This document shows positions 18,581-27,491 of a DNA stretch of 64,000 bases, one piece after another. How positions within the stretch are numbered: position 1 is the stretch's first letter; every line of letters begins with the position of its first letter. A model generated the notes under the pieces. It saw only the letters and a program-made list of their open reading frames with translations. It did no database searches and was not told the origin of the DNA. The stretch is from assembly GCA_028285305.1 (NCBI GenBank), contig JANQPV010000022.1:201322-265321 (forward strand). The letters are read 5' to 3'. This stretch comes from Alphaproteobacteria bacterium (GTDB lineage: Bacteria; Pseudomonadota; Alphaproteobacteria; SMXP01). The position numbers were made by a program, and so were the translations under genes.

Positions 18581-18593
18581 CCTGTTAAGGTCG

Positions 18594-19379
18594 TCACTTC
18601 TCCTTCGCCATGATGTCCGCATCGCCGAACCTTTCTTGAAGGCGCTGCATGCCGTTGATCCATCGGTCGTAGTCGGATGTTTTACGGCGCATATATTCGA
18701 GCACCTGCGGATGGGGCAAAATAAGAAACTGTTCGTTGCGGAGGCCCTCGATCACGCTGTCCGCCAACTGTTCCGGCTCAATCATTCCGTCGACCCCGGC
18801 CGCGCCGGTGCCGCCGGCGGTCATTGCCGTACGGACGGCTTGCGGGCAGAGCATGGAGACCTTGATGCCTTGGTGACCGTGGGTGATGGCGAGCCATTCG
18901 CCGAGACCGATGGCTGCGTGTTTGGTGACGCCGTAAGACGCCGAGCCGATTTGGTTGAGCAGGCCTGCGGCGGAGGACGTGTTCAAGAGATAGCCGCCGC
19001 CCCGCTCGATCATGCGAGGCACCACATGGCGGGCAGCATAGACATGGGACATGACGTTGATGTCCCAAATGCGCTGCCAGCCTTCGTTGTCGGTCTCGAC
19101 GCCGCCTGCAATGCCGATACCGGCGTTAGAGCAGAACAAGTCGATAGGACCAATGTCGGCTTCGGTCTTTTCGATGAGGTGCCTGATGTCGTTTTCTTTG
19201 GCCACATCGGTGGTGAAGGCGGTTCCGCCGACGCTCGCAGCGGTTTCTTCCACGTCCTTGGTGTTGATGTCCGAGCACACGATGTGGCGAGCGCCTTCGG
19301 CCTTGAAGCGTTCGGCGAGAGCCCGGCCAATGCCGCTAGCGGCGCCGGTGACGACGGCGATTTTGTCTTTGAGTTCCAT
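18594..19379 (-). CDS. Short-chain dehydrogenase/reductase
   Basis: 261 residues of the classical SDR family. TGAASGIG (about residue 11) binds NAD(P), NAG is near 89, the Ser is in NTSSAAG and the catalytic pair is YGVTK. The Asp in VCSDINT after strand 2 suggests NAD+. AGGGAGG stands seven bases before ATG 19379. It is divergent from the acyl-CoA dehydrogenase pair. Substrate unknown; an alcohol or 3-hydroxyacyl group is likely. Confidence 0.9.
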   Translation of the reverse strand: MELKDKIAVVTGAASGIGRALAERFKAEGARHIVCSDINTKDVEETAASVGGTAFTTDVAKENDIRHLIEKTEADIGPIDLFCSNAGIGIAGGVETDNEGWQRIWDINVMSHVYAARHVVPRMIERGGGYLLNTSSAAGLLNQIGSASYGVTKHAAIGLGEWLAITHGHQGIKVSMLCPQAVRTAMTAGGTGAAGVDGMIEPEQLADSVIEGLRNEQFLILPHPQVLEYMRRKTSDYDRWINGMQRLQERFGDADIMAKEK

Positions 19380-19521
19380 TTGAACCTCCCTTGGGTTTTG
19401 TGTTTCGTAGAGGCTTCACGGGGCAACTGCAAGCGGTGAAGGGCGGCCGATTTTCCACTTGATTACAATCTTGGGAGCACCGTATGCCTTACTCCAACGA
19501 CAAAAACCGAGTGGGACGGAA

Positions 19522-20643
19522 ATGAATTTCGAATTCTCCGAAGACCAAAAACTGCTCGCCGATCAGGTGCGCAAGTTTTTGGATGACAATTGCGCCTCGA
19601 GCCATGTGCGAGAGGTTCTTGAGGGCGAGCGTGTTTATCACGAGGATCTTTGGGCCGGCATCAAGGAACTGGGAATTCTCGGGACCGCAATCCCGGAACA
19701 GTATGGCGGGTCCGGCGCCGGCTATCTGGAGCTCTGCGTTGTGGCGGAGGAACTGGGCCGGGCGGTGGCGCCGATCCCCTTTGGAGCGTCGATCTATCTG
19801 GCTGCCGAGGCGATCTTGTTGGCGGGCAGCGAACAGCAAAAGTCCACCTACCTGCCGCAATTGGCGAGCGGTGAGACAATCGGTACGCTCGCCGTGTCGG
19901 AACGGGCAGGGGAAGTCTCGCCTCGAACGATTGCTTTGACCGCCAAAGATAATCAGCTTACGGGCGTTAAGATGCCTGTTCAATACGGCACCATTGCCGA
20001 TCTTGCCGTCGTTGCGGCGAAGACCAGTGCGGGTGATGATGCGCGCTCGATCTCTCTCTTTCTTGTTGATCTGTCTGCGGTCAAGAGAGATGTCGTCGAC
20101 TCCATCGATCCCACACAGAATATGGCACGGTTGACGTTTGAAGACGCCGCAGCTGAGCCGCTTGGCGGCGCTGGCGAAGGCTGGGACATTCTGCAAAAAG
20201 TCTATGATCGGGCGGCCGTTTTGTTCGCGTTCGAACAAATCGGTGGGGCCCAAAAGGCTCTTGAGACGGCGACGGAGTATGCTAAGGAGCGTTATGCGTT
20301 CGGCCGTCCCATCGGCTCGTTCCAAGGCATCAAACACATGATCGCCAACATGTATGTGGATTTGGAACTTGCCCGTTCCAATTGTTATTATGGGGCCTGG
20401 GCTCTGGGGACGGATGCGGCGGAGTTGCCTGAGGCGGCGGCCACGGCCCGGGTGAGCGCGACGACCGCTTATCAACATTGTGCACGGAACAATATCCAGG
20501 TGCATGGGGGCATGGGCTTTACCTGGGAATTCGATTGCCATTTGCACTACCGGCGCTCGAACCTGCTTGCTCTTAACATCGGGGCCAAGTCCGAGTGGGA
20601 AAATAAATTGGTAGACAGATTAGAAGCGCGAAACGCAGCCTGA
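19522..20643 (+). CDS. Acyl-CoA dehydrogenase, first of a pair
   Basis: 373 residues. The N-terminal helical domain has IPEQYGGSGAGY; the middle domain lacks the crisp SEPxxGSD loop and reads SERAGEVSPR; the C-terminal part has RYAFGRPIGSFQGIKH and HGGMGFTWE. Together with the next gene this resembles the paired subunits of heteromeric acyl-CoA dehydrogenases (FadE-type pairs used for sterol or other bulky acyl-CoA), in which one subunit carries the catalytic base. ATG 19522 was chosen because GGA lies just upstream. It ends 16 bases before its partner. Confidence 0.9.
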   Translation: MNFEFSEDQKLLADQVRKFLDDNCASSHVREVLEGERVYHEDLWAGIKELGILGTAIPEQYGGSGAGYLELCVVAEELGRAVAPIPFGASIYLAAEAILLAGSEQQKSTYLPQLASGETIGTLAVSERAGEVSPRTIALTAKDNQLTGVKMPVQYGTIADLAVVAAKTSAGDDARSISLFLVDLSAVKRDVVDSIDPTQNMARLTFEDAAAEPLGGAGEGWDILQKVYDRAAVLFAFEQIGGAQKALETATEYAKERYAFGRPIGSFQGIKHMIANMYVDLELARSNCYYGAWALGTDAAELPEAAATARVSATTAYQHCARNNIQVHGGMGFTWEFDCHLHYRRSNLLALNIGAKSEWENKLVDRLEARNAA

Positions 20644-20659
20644 GCGGAAGGATTGAGTT

Positions 20660-21904
20660 ATGGATTTTGAAGACACAAAACAAGAAGCCGCCTTTCGGGC
20701 CGAAGCGCGGGAATGGATCAGCGCCAATGCGCCCAGCTATTTGGAGGAACACTTGGAAAAGTCCGTGTTCGCAACGGTGAACACCGGGCCCTACGATCAA
20801 ATGGAAGAGTCCAAAAAGTGGCGCAAGACCAAATATGACGCCGGCTGGACATGCCTGTCTTGGCCAAAGGACCATGGCGGGCGCGGAGCGTCGCCTATTG
20901 AAGGGGTGATCTGGCGCCAGGAAGAGGGTGTCTACGGTGCGCTGAACGGGCCCTTCGGCATTGGTGAGGGCATGTGTGGGCCCACCGTGGCAGCCTTTGC
21001 CAGCGATGAACACAAACAGGCGCTCTTGCCGAAACTGGCCAGCGGAGAGGAGATCTGGTGTCAGCTCTTTTCCGAGCCTGCCGGCGGGTCAGACTTGGCG
21101 GGTTTGCGGACCAAGGCGGAAAAGGACGGCGATGAATGGGTGATCAACGGCCAAAAGATTTGGACGTCGGGCGCTCATTATTCCGACTGGGGATTGCTGA
21201 TCACGCGGACGGACCCGAGCGTGCCAAAACACAAGGGCCTCACGATGTTCTTTTTGCGGATGGATTCGCCCGGTGTGGAAATCCGCCCCATCAAACAGGT
21301 GAACGGCCAGTCTGGCTTTAACGAAGTGTTCTTTACCGACGTGCGCATTCCCGATGCGCAGCGTTTGGGCGAGGTGGGTGACGGTTGGAAGGTCTCGCTG
21401 GTGACCCTGATGAACGAGCGGCTCTCCATCGGCGGCGGTATGCCGACAGGGTTTCCGGAAGTGTTCGAGTTTGTGCGCACCCTCGATGGGGCAGACGGAC
21501 CGGCCATTAAAGATGGGGCGGTACGGACGAAATTGGCCGAGTGGCATTGCAAGGCGAACGGCCTCAAATATACGGCCGCACGGCTAACCACGGCTCTGTC
21601 CAAAGGGCAGACGCCGGGGCCGGAAGCCTCCATCGGCAAGCTGGTGGCCGGGAATATGATGCAGGAAATTGCGGCCCATGCGCTTGACCTGCAAGGGCTG
21701 TCCGGAGCGCTCCTTGATCCGGAGCAAGCGGAAATGGCGGCCCGGTTCCAGGCGATGCTGCTGCGCTCCCCGGCCACGCGCATCGAAGGCGGGTCGGACG
21801 AGATCCTGCGCAATATCATTGCCGAACGGGTGCTCGGCCTCCCGCCGGACGTGCGCGTGGACAAAGACGTTCCGTTCAATGAGATCCCACGAGGGAGCGC
21901 TTAG
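20660..21904 (+). CDS. Acyl-CoA dehydrogenase, second of a pair
   Basis: 414 residues with CLSWPKDHGGRGAS, CQLFSEPAGGSDLAG, NGQKIWTSGAHYSDWG and the C-terminal TRIEGGSDEILRNIIAERVLGLP, so the FAD and substrate loops are intact. GGAAGGA precedes ATG 20660. It probably forms a heteromer with the preceding gene. The C-terminal Glu in EGGSDE is near the place of the catalytic base in long-chain enzymes, but this was not aligned. Confidence 0.9.
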   Translation: MDFEDTKQEAAFRAEAREWISANAPSYLEEHLEKSVFATVNTGPYDQMEESKKWRKTKYDAGWTCLSWPKDHGGRGASPIEGVIWRQEEGVYGALNGPFGIGEGMCGPTVAAFASDEHKQALLPKLASGEEIWCQLFSEPAGGSDLAGLRTKAEKDGDEWVINGQKIWTSGAHYSDWGLLITRTDPSVPKHKGLTMFFLRMDSPGVEIRPIKQVNGQSGFNEVFFTDVRIPDAQRLGEVGDGWKVSLVTLMNERLSIGGGMPTGFPEVFEFVRTLDGADGPAIKDGAVRTKLAEWHCKANGLKYTAARLTTALSKGQTPGPEASIGKLVAGNMMQEIAAHALDLQGLSGALLDPEQAEMAARFQAMLLRSPATRIEGGSDEILRNIIAERVLGLPPDVRVDKDVPFNEIPRGSA

Positions 21905-21945
21905 GGGGCGTGTAGCGAGGCGGTCATCAAAGACGTCCGGCGGAG

Positions 21946-24147
21946 GTGATGGTGGTGTCTGACATTGCGCTAAATGACGACGCCGCAATTTCAGAACCAG
22001 AACAAGACTTATTTGGTGTCAACGATTTATGCGAAGCAATCGCGGACAGAATTTATGAGAGTCAATCACCTGTCGGCACGACAATAGCACTAAACGGAGT
22101 ATGGGGATCCGGCAAATCGAGCGCCGCTAATCTGATATGTTACCATCTAAGATCGAGGAACTCAAAACAGTCTGAACACCCCTCAAAACTCACGATCGTC
22201 GAATTTCGTTGTTGGTGGTTTAAAGGCAGGGAGTCCGTAACTCTAGCATTTCTGCAAGAGCTCTCTTCTGCCATTGAGAAGACTGTTGGGGAAAAAGCTA
22301 GAGCGCTTTTTGCTGCAATCGGAAAAAAAATGCTTAGTGCTGGGTCCGCTATCGGGCCAGCGGTTGCAATTGCGGCCTCATCCACTCCTGAAACAAAATT
22401 GGTATCCGCCTCAACAGGTAGTTTGGCGAAAGGCGTCATCGACTTCGCATCTCAGTTCTTTTCGGATTCCGATAGTCTGGAAGTGCTCGTTCAAGAGCTT
22501 TCTGAATTACTGAGAGACAGGAGCGAGCGATTCTTGGTAGTCGTTGATGATATCGATAGGTTGACGCCGGACGAAGCAATTCAAGTGTTCCATCTTGTCA
22601 ACTCCGTTGGTCGGTTGCCAAATGTAATGTTTCTTTTGGTTTTTGATCGTCAGCTGGCAGAGGAAGCTGTTTCAACTTTGTTTGTGTCTGATGTTTCCCA
22701 CTTTCTTGAAAAGATTGTTCAAGTTAGTTTCGATCTTCCGCTTCCTCGAAGAGCGGACCTCAATAACTATGCTCGGAAAGAGATCTATAGACGTTGTGGT
22801 GAGCCACATGACTCTAGAAGTGAGAAATACTTCGTAAATGTGTTCGCGGATTGTGTGGTTCCATTTCTGAATGTGCCAAGGGATGTAGTTCGGCTTTCCA
22901 ACGCTATCTCAATTACATGGCCTTCGGTCTCAAACGAAGTAAACCTTGCAGACTTTGTTGGTCTCGAAACAATACGGATATTCGAGCATGATGTTTACGA
23001 GCGCGTACGAAATGGCAAGAGGTTGATATGCGATACAAAGTTCTCTTCCTATCACGAGGATGATACTGATGAATTAGGAAAGTTTTTGGAAGGAATCGAA
23101 ACATCTTCAAGATCCAGATTAGAAAAGGCTTTGAAACGACTTTTCCCTCGACTTACAGGTGTGCAACACAATGATGATACGCTCACAGATTGGGCAAAGG
23201 AGCGAAGGCTTTGCAGTTCGAAACACTTCGAGACTTATTTTCGATTGTTTCCGCGTGTGGATATCATCCCCAAGGCGGAGATAGAAGAGTTCATTGCCAG
23301 GGCGGATGACAGAGATTTTGTTCAATCGAGCCTACTGAGCGCCAAATCCGAACAAATCGAATCAGGGCTGAGTCGCCTCCCGGTTCTCTTGGATGAGTTG
23401 TATTGCCGTTGGGATGAGATAGATCCTACGGCATATGAAAGTTTCTTTGGAGCCATCCTTGAGGTGGTGGACGAAATCGATGCAAATGAAATCTATGATT
23501 CGGGTCTGCTGGCTACCGGAAGAAATTTGGTCCGTGTACAAGCGACAATTGAGAAAATAGTATTTAGCAAGATGTCGATGGAAGAACGTAGTAAAACGTT
23601 GCTTTCAGTGTGCATGCAAGCATCTCTGGGTTGGCTGTCTGAATTCGCGTATGACGCTTACGACCAGAGAAGGCGACGCGCTACGTCACAGCCTACTCCC
23701 GAGCATCGCTGTTACCTTCTTGAAGAGGACGTGGATACCCTTATTGATGTTTTCCTCGATTCTGTGAAAAGTGCGTCAATGGATGGCAAACTAATTCGTC
23801 ATCAGCATTTACTCCGAATTCTTCGCCATTGGGCGCTGTTTAGCAAAGATCGTGAGTCGGACTTAAACCCCTGGATTAAAGATCAGTTAAAAGACGATAA
23901 ATCGTTATCGTATTTTGCTCTGGCGTTTACTCACGAGCGACACGAAACTGGTGGAGCCGTGGGAGAACTCTCAAACCACTACAAAGAAATCACGTTCCAT
24001 GCGAATGTTCAGTCTATGAGAGAATTTTTCGAACCTCCGGAATTTCGAAGATGTCTTGAGAATGTTGACCTTCGACAATCCCTGACTGAGGACCAGGCTC
24101 GATGGATCACCAGAATTCTCAGTTGCTGGGAACAGTCGGAGATTTAG
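21946..24147 (+). CDS. KAP-family P-loop NTPase, probably imported
   Basis: 733 residues. Walker A is GVWGSGKSS (about residue 51) and Walker B is FLVVVDDIDR (about 196), followed by a VFDRQLAEE sensor-like segment; this is the pattern of the KAP family, named for Kidins220/ARMS and the F-plasmid phage-exclusion protein PifA. A short hydrophobic stretch (about residues 128-143) lies between the Walker motifs, where KAP proteins often insert membrane helices. The C-terminal 400 residues are not recognised. Base use differs: a counted 60-base sample (22141-22200) is 45% GC against 63% in the preceding gene (21661-21720). GGCGGAGG lies at the start; GTG 21946, ATG 21949 and the GTGs at 21952 and 21955 are all possible. 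A defence role is inference. Confidence 0.85.
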   Translation: MMVVSDIALNDDAAISEPEQDLFGVNDLCEAIADRIYESQSPVGTTIALNGVWGSGKSSAANLICYHLRSRNSKQSEHPSKLTIVEFRCWWFKGRESVTLAFLQELSSAIEKTVGEKARALFAAIGKKMLSAGSAIGPAVAIAASSTPETKLVSASTGSLAKGVIDFASQFFSDSDSLEVLVQELSELLRDRSERFLVVVDDIDRLTPDEAIQVFHLVNSVGRLPNVMFLLVFDRQLAEEAVSTLFVSDVSHFLEKIVQVSFDLPLPRRADLNNYARKEIYRRCGEPHDSRSEKYFVNVFADCVVPFLNVPRDVVRLSNAISITWPSVSNEVNLADFVGLETIRIFEHDVYERVRNGKRLICDTKFSSYHEDDTDELGKFLEGIETSSRSRLEKALKRLFPRLTGVQHNDDTLTDWAKERRLCSSKHFETYFRLFPRVDIIPKAEIEEFIARADDRDFVQSSLLSAKSEQIESGLSRLPVLLDELYCRWDEIDPTAYESFFGAILEVVDEIDANEIYDSGLLATGRNLVRVQATIEKIVFSKMSMEERSKTLLSVCMQASLGWLSEFAYDAYDQRRRRATSQPTPEHRCYLLEEDVDTLIDVFLDSVKSASMDGKLIRHQHLLRILRHWALFSKDRESDLNPWIKDQLKDDKSLSYFALAFTHERHETGGAVGELSNHYKEITFHANVQSMREFFEPPEFRRCLENVDLRQSLTEDQARWITRILSCWEQSEI

Positions 24148-24178
24148 ACTGATTGGGGACACGGCATTCTATAGCTTC

Positions 24179-24391
24179 TCATAATCCACCCTTCAACCCG
24201 CTCTTACACTCCTTAGGCGGACGGCTGGTATTGGTGTAGGCGGTGGCGCCGCACTGGCCGCAGCGATATTCTTGTAAAGAGCCTTTGGGTTTCTCCGCTT
24301 TCTTCCACTTGCAAGGCTTGGCGCTGCGGCGACGGAGGAGGAAGAAGACCGCAATCAGCAGAAGGATGGCGGCAAGGATGATGAGGTCCAT
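24179..24391 (-). CDS. Small membrane-anchored protein with Cys pairs
   Basis: 70 residues from ATG 24391. One N-terminal hydrophobic segment (residues 2-19) is followed by RRR and a cytoplasmic tail with CGQCG and two other Cys, which could bind zinc. No ribosome binding site is clear. Function unknown. The base composition returns to that of the host genes after the KAP gene. Confidence 0.55.
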   Translation of the reverse strand: MDLIILAAILLLIAVFFLLRRRSAKPCKWKKAEKPKGSLQEYRCGQCGATAYTNTSRPPKECKSGLKGGL

Positions 24392-24440
24392 GGTACGGCG
24401 GTCGGTTATGGGCGTGTTCAACTCACAGTCTATCACAAGC

Positions 24441-24568
24441 TGTCATCCAGGACTTGATCCGGGATCCAGTATCCTCTGTGGCTGATTATGTATGGCACTT
24501 TCGCCTTCTAGTTGGAGTGTCCTGGATCCCCGATTTGCGCGATCAAGGATCGCTTGTCGGGGATGACA
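24441..24568. repeat. Palindromic intergenic element
   Basis: It starts TGTCATCCAGGACTTGATCC and ends with CGCTTGTCGGGGATGACA, with GGGATCCAG and TGGATCCCC as inner inverted repeats. It is of the same family as the elements at 17981 and 18412. Confidence 0.7.
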
Positions 24569-24669
24569 GGAGGCGGGAAAAACCGTTAACCATGACCCCC
24601 TCTGAACAGACGGTATAAGCGAGCTCTCCGCGGGTTCACCTGCGGAAAAAAAGACAAAACTGACGCTTT

Positions 24670-24683
24670 TTGAGGTGGATCAA
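24670..24683 (+). promoter_or_regulatory. Possible FNR/FixK-type site
   Basis: TTGAGGTGGATCAA matches TTGA-N6-TCAA, and nine of the ten fixed bases of TTGAT-N4-ATCAA. It is centred about 103 bases before the flavin monooxygenase start. Confidence 0.4.
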
Positions 24684-24779
24684 ATTGCCAAAAGCGATAT
24701 CATGCGCGGCGAAAAGCTCGGCGAGGGGCAGCTTCGCCGGAAATGCCAACGATGGAACACAAGCTCCAGGAGGAAACAG

Positions 24780-26078
24780 ATGGCACTGGCAGAAGATCTT
24801 TCCCAGTATAGCGGTGAAGGTGTTGGGTCGAAATTCGGATACGGACCCGATGGCCCCTTCGACAAACCGGCGTTGGAGCGGGTTGCTGATATCGCAGATG
24901 TCATCGCCGAAGGCGGCGACATGGGCCAAGAACAGCGTAAACTCGACCAGTCGACCGTCGATCAATTGGTCGATCACGGTTTCTTCCGCTTCACCATTCC
25001 CCACGAGCTGGGGGGCGAGAACGCATCGATCCTGGAAACCGTGGAAGTTCTGGAAGCCATTTGCGCCATCGACGGTTCCGTCGGTTGGAACGTCATGCTG
25101 GGCTCCGAGATCAACGCCATGGCCGTCGGCGGTATGGACGAGACGTTGGCCAAAGAAATCTATCTCGATAATCCGCGGGTCGTTATGTGCGGCGGCGGCG
25201 GGGCCGTTGTCGAGCCTCCGCGGGCGGAAGAACAACCCGATGGCAGCTTTAAAGTCTGGGGCGCCATTGCCTTTGTGAGCGGCGTCCACAATGCGGAATG
25301 GTGTTTTATGCCTGCGCCGATCGTGAAGGACGGCGAGCCGGTGCTTGATGATGCGGGCAATCCGAAGTTCAAGCTTTGGATGATGAATAAGAGTGAGTAC
25401 GAGATTCTCGATACCTGGGACGTTGCAGGTATGCGCGGCTCAGGAAGCCATACCGTCCGGGCCAATGGCGCCGTTGTGCCGGCGAAACATGCCGGAGTGG
25501 ATTTGTTTGTGCTGCCCCCGAAACACGACAATCCCGTGTACAGAGTTCCTGTGCCGCTCAGGCTTTCTTACAACAAGTCGGCAACGTCCTTAGGCGTGGC
25601 GAAGGGAGCGATTCAAGCGTTTTCCGATCTGGCTCAGAACAAGATCCCGGCCCTCTCGTCGTCCAGCCTCGCCAATCGGCCCATCGCTCAGCACCGGATG
25701 GGCGAATGCGTAGCCAAGTATGAGGCGGCCCGGGCGTATATGTTCGATACTCTGGGCGCCGTCGAAGACGAGCTCAATGCCGGCGCGCCGGTGCCGGGAC
25801 CCGAAACCACCAAGAACGCGCGACTTGCGTGCGTTTTCGCGGCGAATGCCTGCATGGAAGTTGTCGATACGCTTCACAACACGGCCGGCACGACCGGCGC
25901 GTTTATGGCCAATCCGCTTGAGCGGAAGCTGCGGGACGCGCGGATGTCTGCGAGCCACCGCTGGGTGTCCCATTCGCTCTACCCGGAAATCGGCAAGAGC
26001 TATTTGGGCCTCGATCCGTTGCCGGAGTTTTTAGGAACCGATGTGGCGCCGATCGTCGACGGAGCCAAGAAAAAGTAG
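24780..26078 (+). CDS. Acyl-CoA-dehydrogenase-fold flavin monooxygenase (hydroxylase)
   Basis: 432 residues. The fold is that of acyl-CoA dehydrogenases, but the sequence follows the two-component group D flavin hydroxylases (HsaA, HpaB-like, DszC relatives): IPHELGGENAS, IDGSVGWNVMLGS, DTWDVAGMRGSGSHTV, and a C-terminal HNTAGTTGAF / SASHRWVSHS in place of the acyl-CoA base region. Such enzymes take reduced flavin from a partner reductase and oxygenate an aromatic or sterol-like substrate. No flavin reductase gene is adjacent. AGGAGG stands 6 bases before ATG 24780, which decides the start. Confidence 0.85.
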   Translation: MALAEDLSQYSGEGVGSKFGYGPDGPFDKPALERVADIADVIAEGGDMGQEQRKLDQSTVDQLVDHGFFRFTIPHELGGENASILETVEVLEAICAIDGSVGWNVMLGSEINAMAVGGMDETLAKEIYLDNPRVVMCGGGGAVVEPPRAEEQPDGSFKVWGAIAFVSGVHNAEWCFMPAPIVKDGEPVLDDAGNPKFKLWMMNKSEYEILDTWDVAGMRGSGSHTVRANGAVVPAKHAGVDLFVLPPKHDNPVYRVPVPLRLSYNKSATSLGVAKGAIQAFSDLAQNKIPALSSSSLANRPIAQHRMGECVAKYEAARAYMFDTLGAVEDELNAGAPVPGPETTKNARLACVFAANACMEVVDTLHNTAGTTGAFMANPLERKLRDARMSASHRWVSHSLYPEIGKSYLGLDPLPEFLGTDVAPIVDGAKKK

Positions 26079-26105
26079 TTTGTTATTCTCAGAACTGACT
26101 ATAGG

Positions 26106-26130
26106 AGGCGGCGCTTAATCGGCGCCGCCT
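26106..26130 (-). terminator. Strong GC hairpin spanning the OmpA-like gene stop
   Basis: The perfect 9-bp stem AGGCGGCGC / GCGCCGCCT has a 7-base loop that contains the TAA of the minus-strand gene. It lies between two convergent genes. There is no T-run on either side, so a terminator role is uncertain. Confidence 0.4.
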
Positions 26131-26582
26131 TCTGCGTTTGAGGCGGGCGCGAACAAGTAAACTTCGGCGCGCCGGTTCAACGGGTCCGTGACCCCGTCTT
26201 CGGTCGGGCTTTTGAGACTGTTTTCGCCGAGGGCGTATATAAAGATCTTGGCCGGATTGACGCCGCGCTCTTGCGCGAGTTCGGAAACGGCGATTGCGCG
26301 ACATGCGGAAATGAGCAGAGACAGCTCTTTCGATTCAGCGGTGTCATTGTGTCCGTAGACGACAAATTCTTGTTGGGGATTGGTCCGCCATTCGTAAGCG
26401 GCTTCCTTCACCAGTTCCTCGCCGCCTTCCGTTAGTTGACATGCACTTGACGCGGCAAGCGTTTCCGCCACTACGGCCGGATCACGATCAAAGAAGATGG
26501 TGAGAAAAGGATCCGCTGTTTGGGCTGACGCGTCGAACGCGATCCCCAGCGCAATGGCTGCGATGTACAACGTCTTGGTCAT
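26115..26582 (-). CDS. OmpA-like periplasmic or outer-membrane protein
   Basis: 155 residues. A Sec signal peptide (about residues 1-21, ending near DASAQ) is followed by a single OmpA C-terminal peptidoglycan-binding domain: FFDRDPAVV, VYGHNDTAESKELSLLISACRA and the closing NRRAEVYL. AGGAGG precedes ATG 26582. It lacks a lipobox and a beta-barrel, so it is probably a soluble periplasmic cell-wall-binding protein. Its stop codon lies in a hairpin. Confidence 0.85.
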   Translation of the reverse strand: MTKTLYIAAIALGIAFDASAQTADPFLTIFFDRDPAVVAETLAASSACQLTEGGEELVKEAAYEWRTNPQQEFVVYGHNDTAESKELSLLISACRAIAVSELAQERGVNPAKIFIYALGENSLKSPTEDGVTDPLNRRAEVYLFAPASNAEGGAD

Positions 26583-26617
26583 CCGCCACCTCCTTTCGGA
26601 TTGAGGCGGCCAGTTTA

Positions 26618-27289
26618 TCACGAAACACCGGCGACTGCGACCAGATGACCGGTTTTCACGTAGACCAGACTTTCGCGGAAAGCGGTAAGGTTGCCGCACT
26701 CGCCGGAAGGTAGCCGGATCCATGTCCCCTTAGGATAGGTCCCTTGGTCGTCCAGAAGTTCGCCTTTCAGTACGAGCAGCTCCGCACCGCCTTCGTCCTC
26801 TGCAATACCGAGCGTTGATCCTTGTGGGATATTTACGAGTCGAACGCGTTCGGAACCGAACTCGTGAAGCTTTGCCTGAGACACGTTGTTTGTGGCGTCG
26901 GACTCGTCAAACCGGTCTTCGGGCCGGATGACCTTTTGCTCGGTGTCCTCATTATCAAACTGGTGCAGCTTCACGAAGATGGTCGTGCCGTTCTTGCTGT
27001 GGGGTTTGTGATGCGAGCCAATGGGATTGCGGACGTAGGTCCCGGCCGGATAGTCGCCGTGTTCATCGGAAAAGGTTCCCTCCAGGACCAAAAACTCTTC
27101 GCCGCCGCCGTGGACGTGGGGATCGAAATAGGAATTGGGGGCATAACGCACGATGGATGTTGCCCGGGCAACCTCGTCCCCGATCCGGTCGAGCATCAAG
27201 CGGTCGACACCCGGCATCGGGGAGGGCACCCAGTCGGTATCCCCAGGCCGAATGACGACCCGCTCCGAAAAGTCTGCGTTGATACGCAT
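26618..27289 (-). CDS. Two-domain cupin of the ChrR type
   Basis: 223 residues with two cupin units. The first has a metal-site pattern, HVHGGGEEFLVLEG plus GSHHKPHS; the second (GAELLVLKGELLD) has lost most metal ligands. The form resembles the cupin domain of ChrR anti-sigma factors, but no zinc-binding N-terminal anti-sigma domain is present. ATG 27289 has GAAAGGA upstream. It follows a 43-codon gene by 17 bases and is probably controlled by the TetR operator at 27451. A small-molecule dioxygenase or sensor role is possible. Confidence 0.8.
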   Translation of the reverse strand: MRINADFSERVVIRPGDTDWVPSPMPGVDRLMLDRIGDEVARATSIVRYAPNSYFDPHVHGGGEEFLVLEGTFSDEHGDYPAGTYVRNPIGSHHKPHSKNGTTIFVKLHQFDNEDTEQKVIRPEDRFDESDATNNVSQAKLHEFGSERVRLVNIPQGSTLGIAEDEGGAELLVLKGELLDDQGTYPKGTWIRLPSGECGNLTAFRESLVYVKTGHLVAVAGVS

Positions 27290-27306
27290 GACGTTGGTCC
27301 TTTCGG

Positions 27307-27438
27307 TTAGCTCTCCATGCCGCACGGGCAGGGCTTCAACGCATTGGTACTGCTTATTCCGCATGCGATGAATCTGGAGCGGAGCGTGGATCCATAAAAC
27401 AAGCTGCTGAAGATTTCGCTGAGTTTATTGAGAGACAT
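27307..27438 (-). CDS. 43-residue hypothetical protein
   Basis: ATG 27438 is preceded by AAAGGAG at ideal distance and by a TetR-type operator at 27451-27467. The product ends KPCPCGMES, with three Cys in all, and has a weakly hydrophobic middle. It is followed by the cupin gene 17 bases later. It may be a real small protein or a leader for the cupin gene. The strong ribosome binding site is the main evidence. Confidence 0.55.
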   Translation of the reverse strand: MSLNKLSEIFSSLFYGSTLRSRFIACGISSTNALKPCPCGMES

Positions 27439-27450
27439 TTTTGTTCTCCT

Positions 27451-27467
27451 TTCTACTAGAAGGTAGG
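27451..27467. promoter_or_regulatory. Putative TetR operator, copy 1
   Basis: TTCTACTAGAAGGTAGG differs from the copy at 28060 (ACCTACTAGTTGGTAGG) at only four of 17 positions. It lies 13-29 bases before the small gene's ATG, overlapping its 5' untranslated region. Confidence 0.65.
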
Positions 27468-27491
27468 TTTGATTCCAAAATTGTATGCGCC

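Noticed and set aside
18477-19439. 320-codon plus-strand frame over the SDR gene
   Set aside because: The minus-strand SDR has all family motifs and a strong ribosome binding site; the plus frame also runs through a repeat.
19489-20547. 352-codon minus-strand frame under the acyl-CoA dehydrogenase
   Set aside because: The forward frame is a convincing family member; the reverse product is Arg-rich without a domain.
21905-24178. A larger defence island or integrated element around the KAP gene
   Set aside because: No integrase, attachment site, tRNA or partner defence gene is present on either side; only the single foreign-looking gene can be supported.
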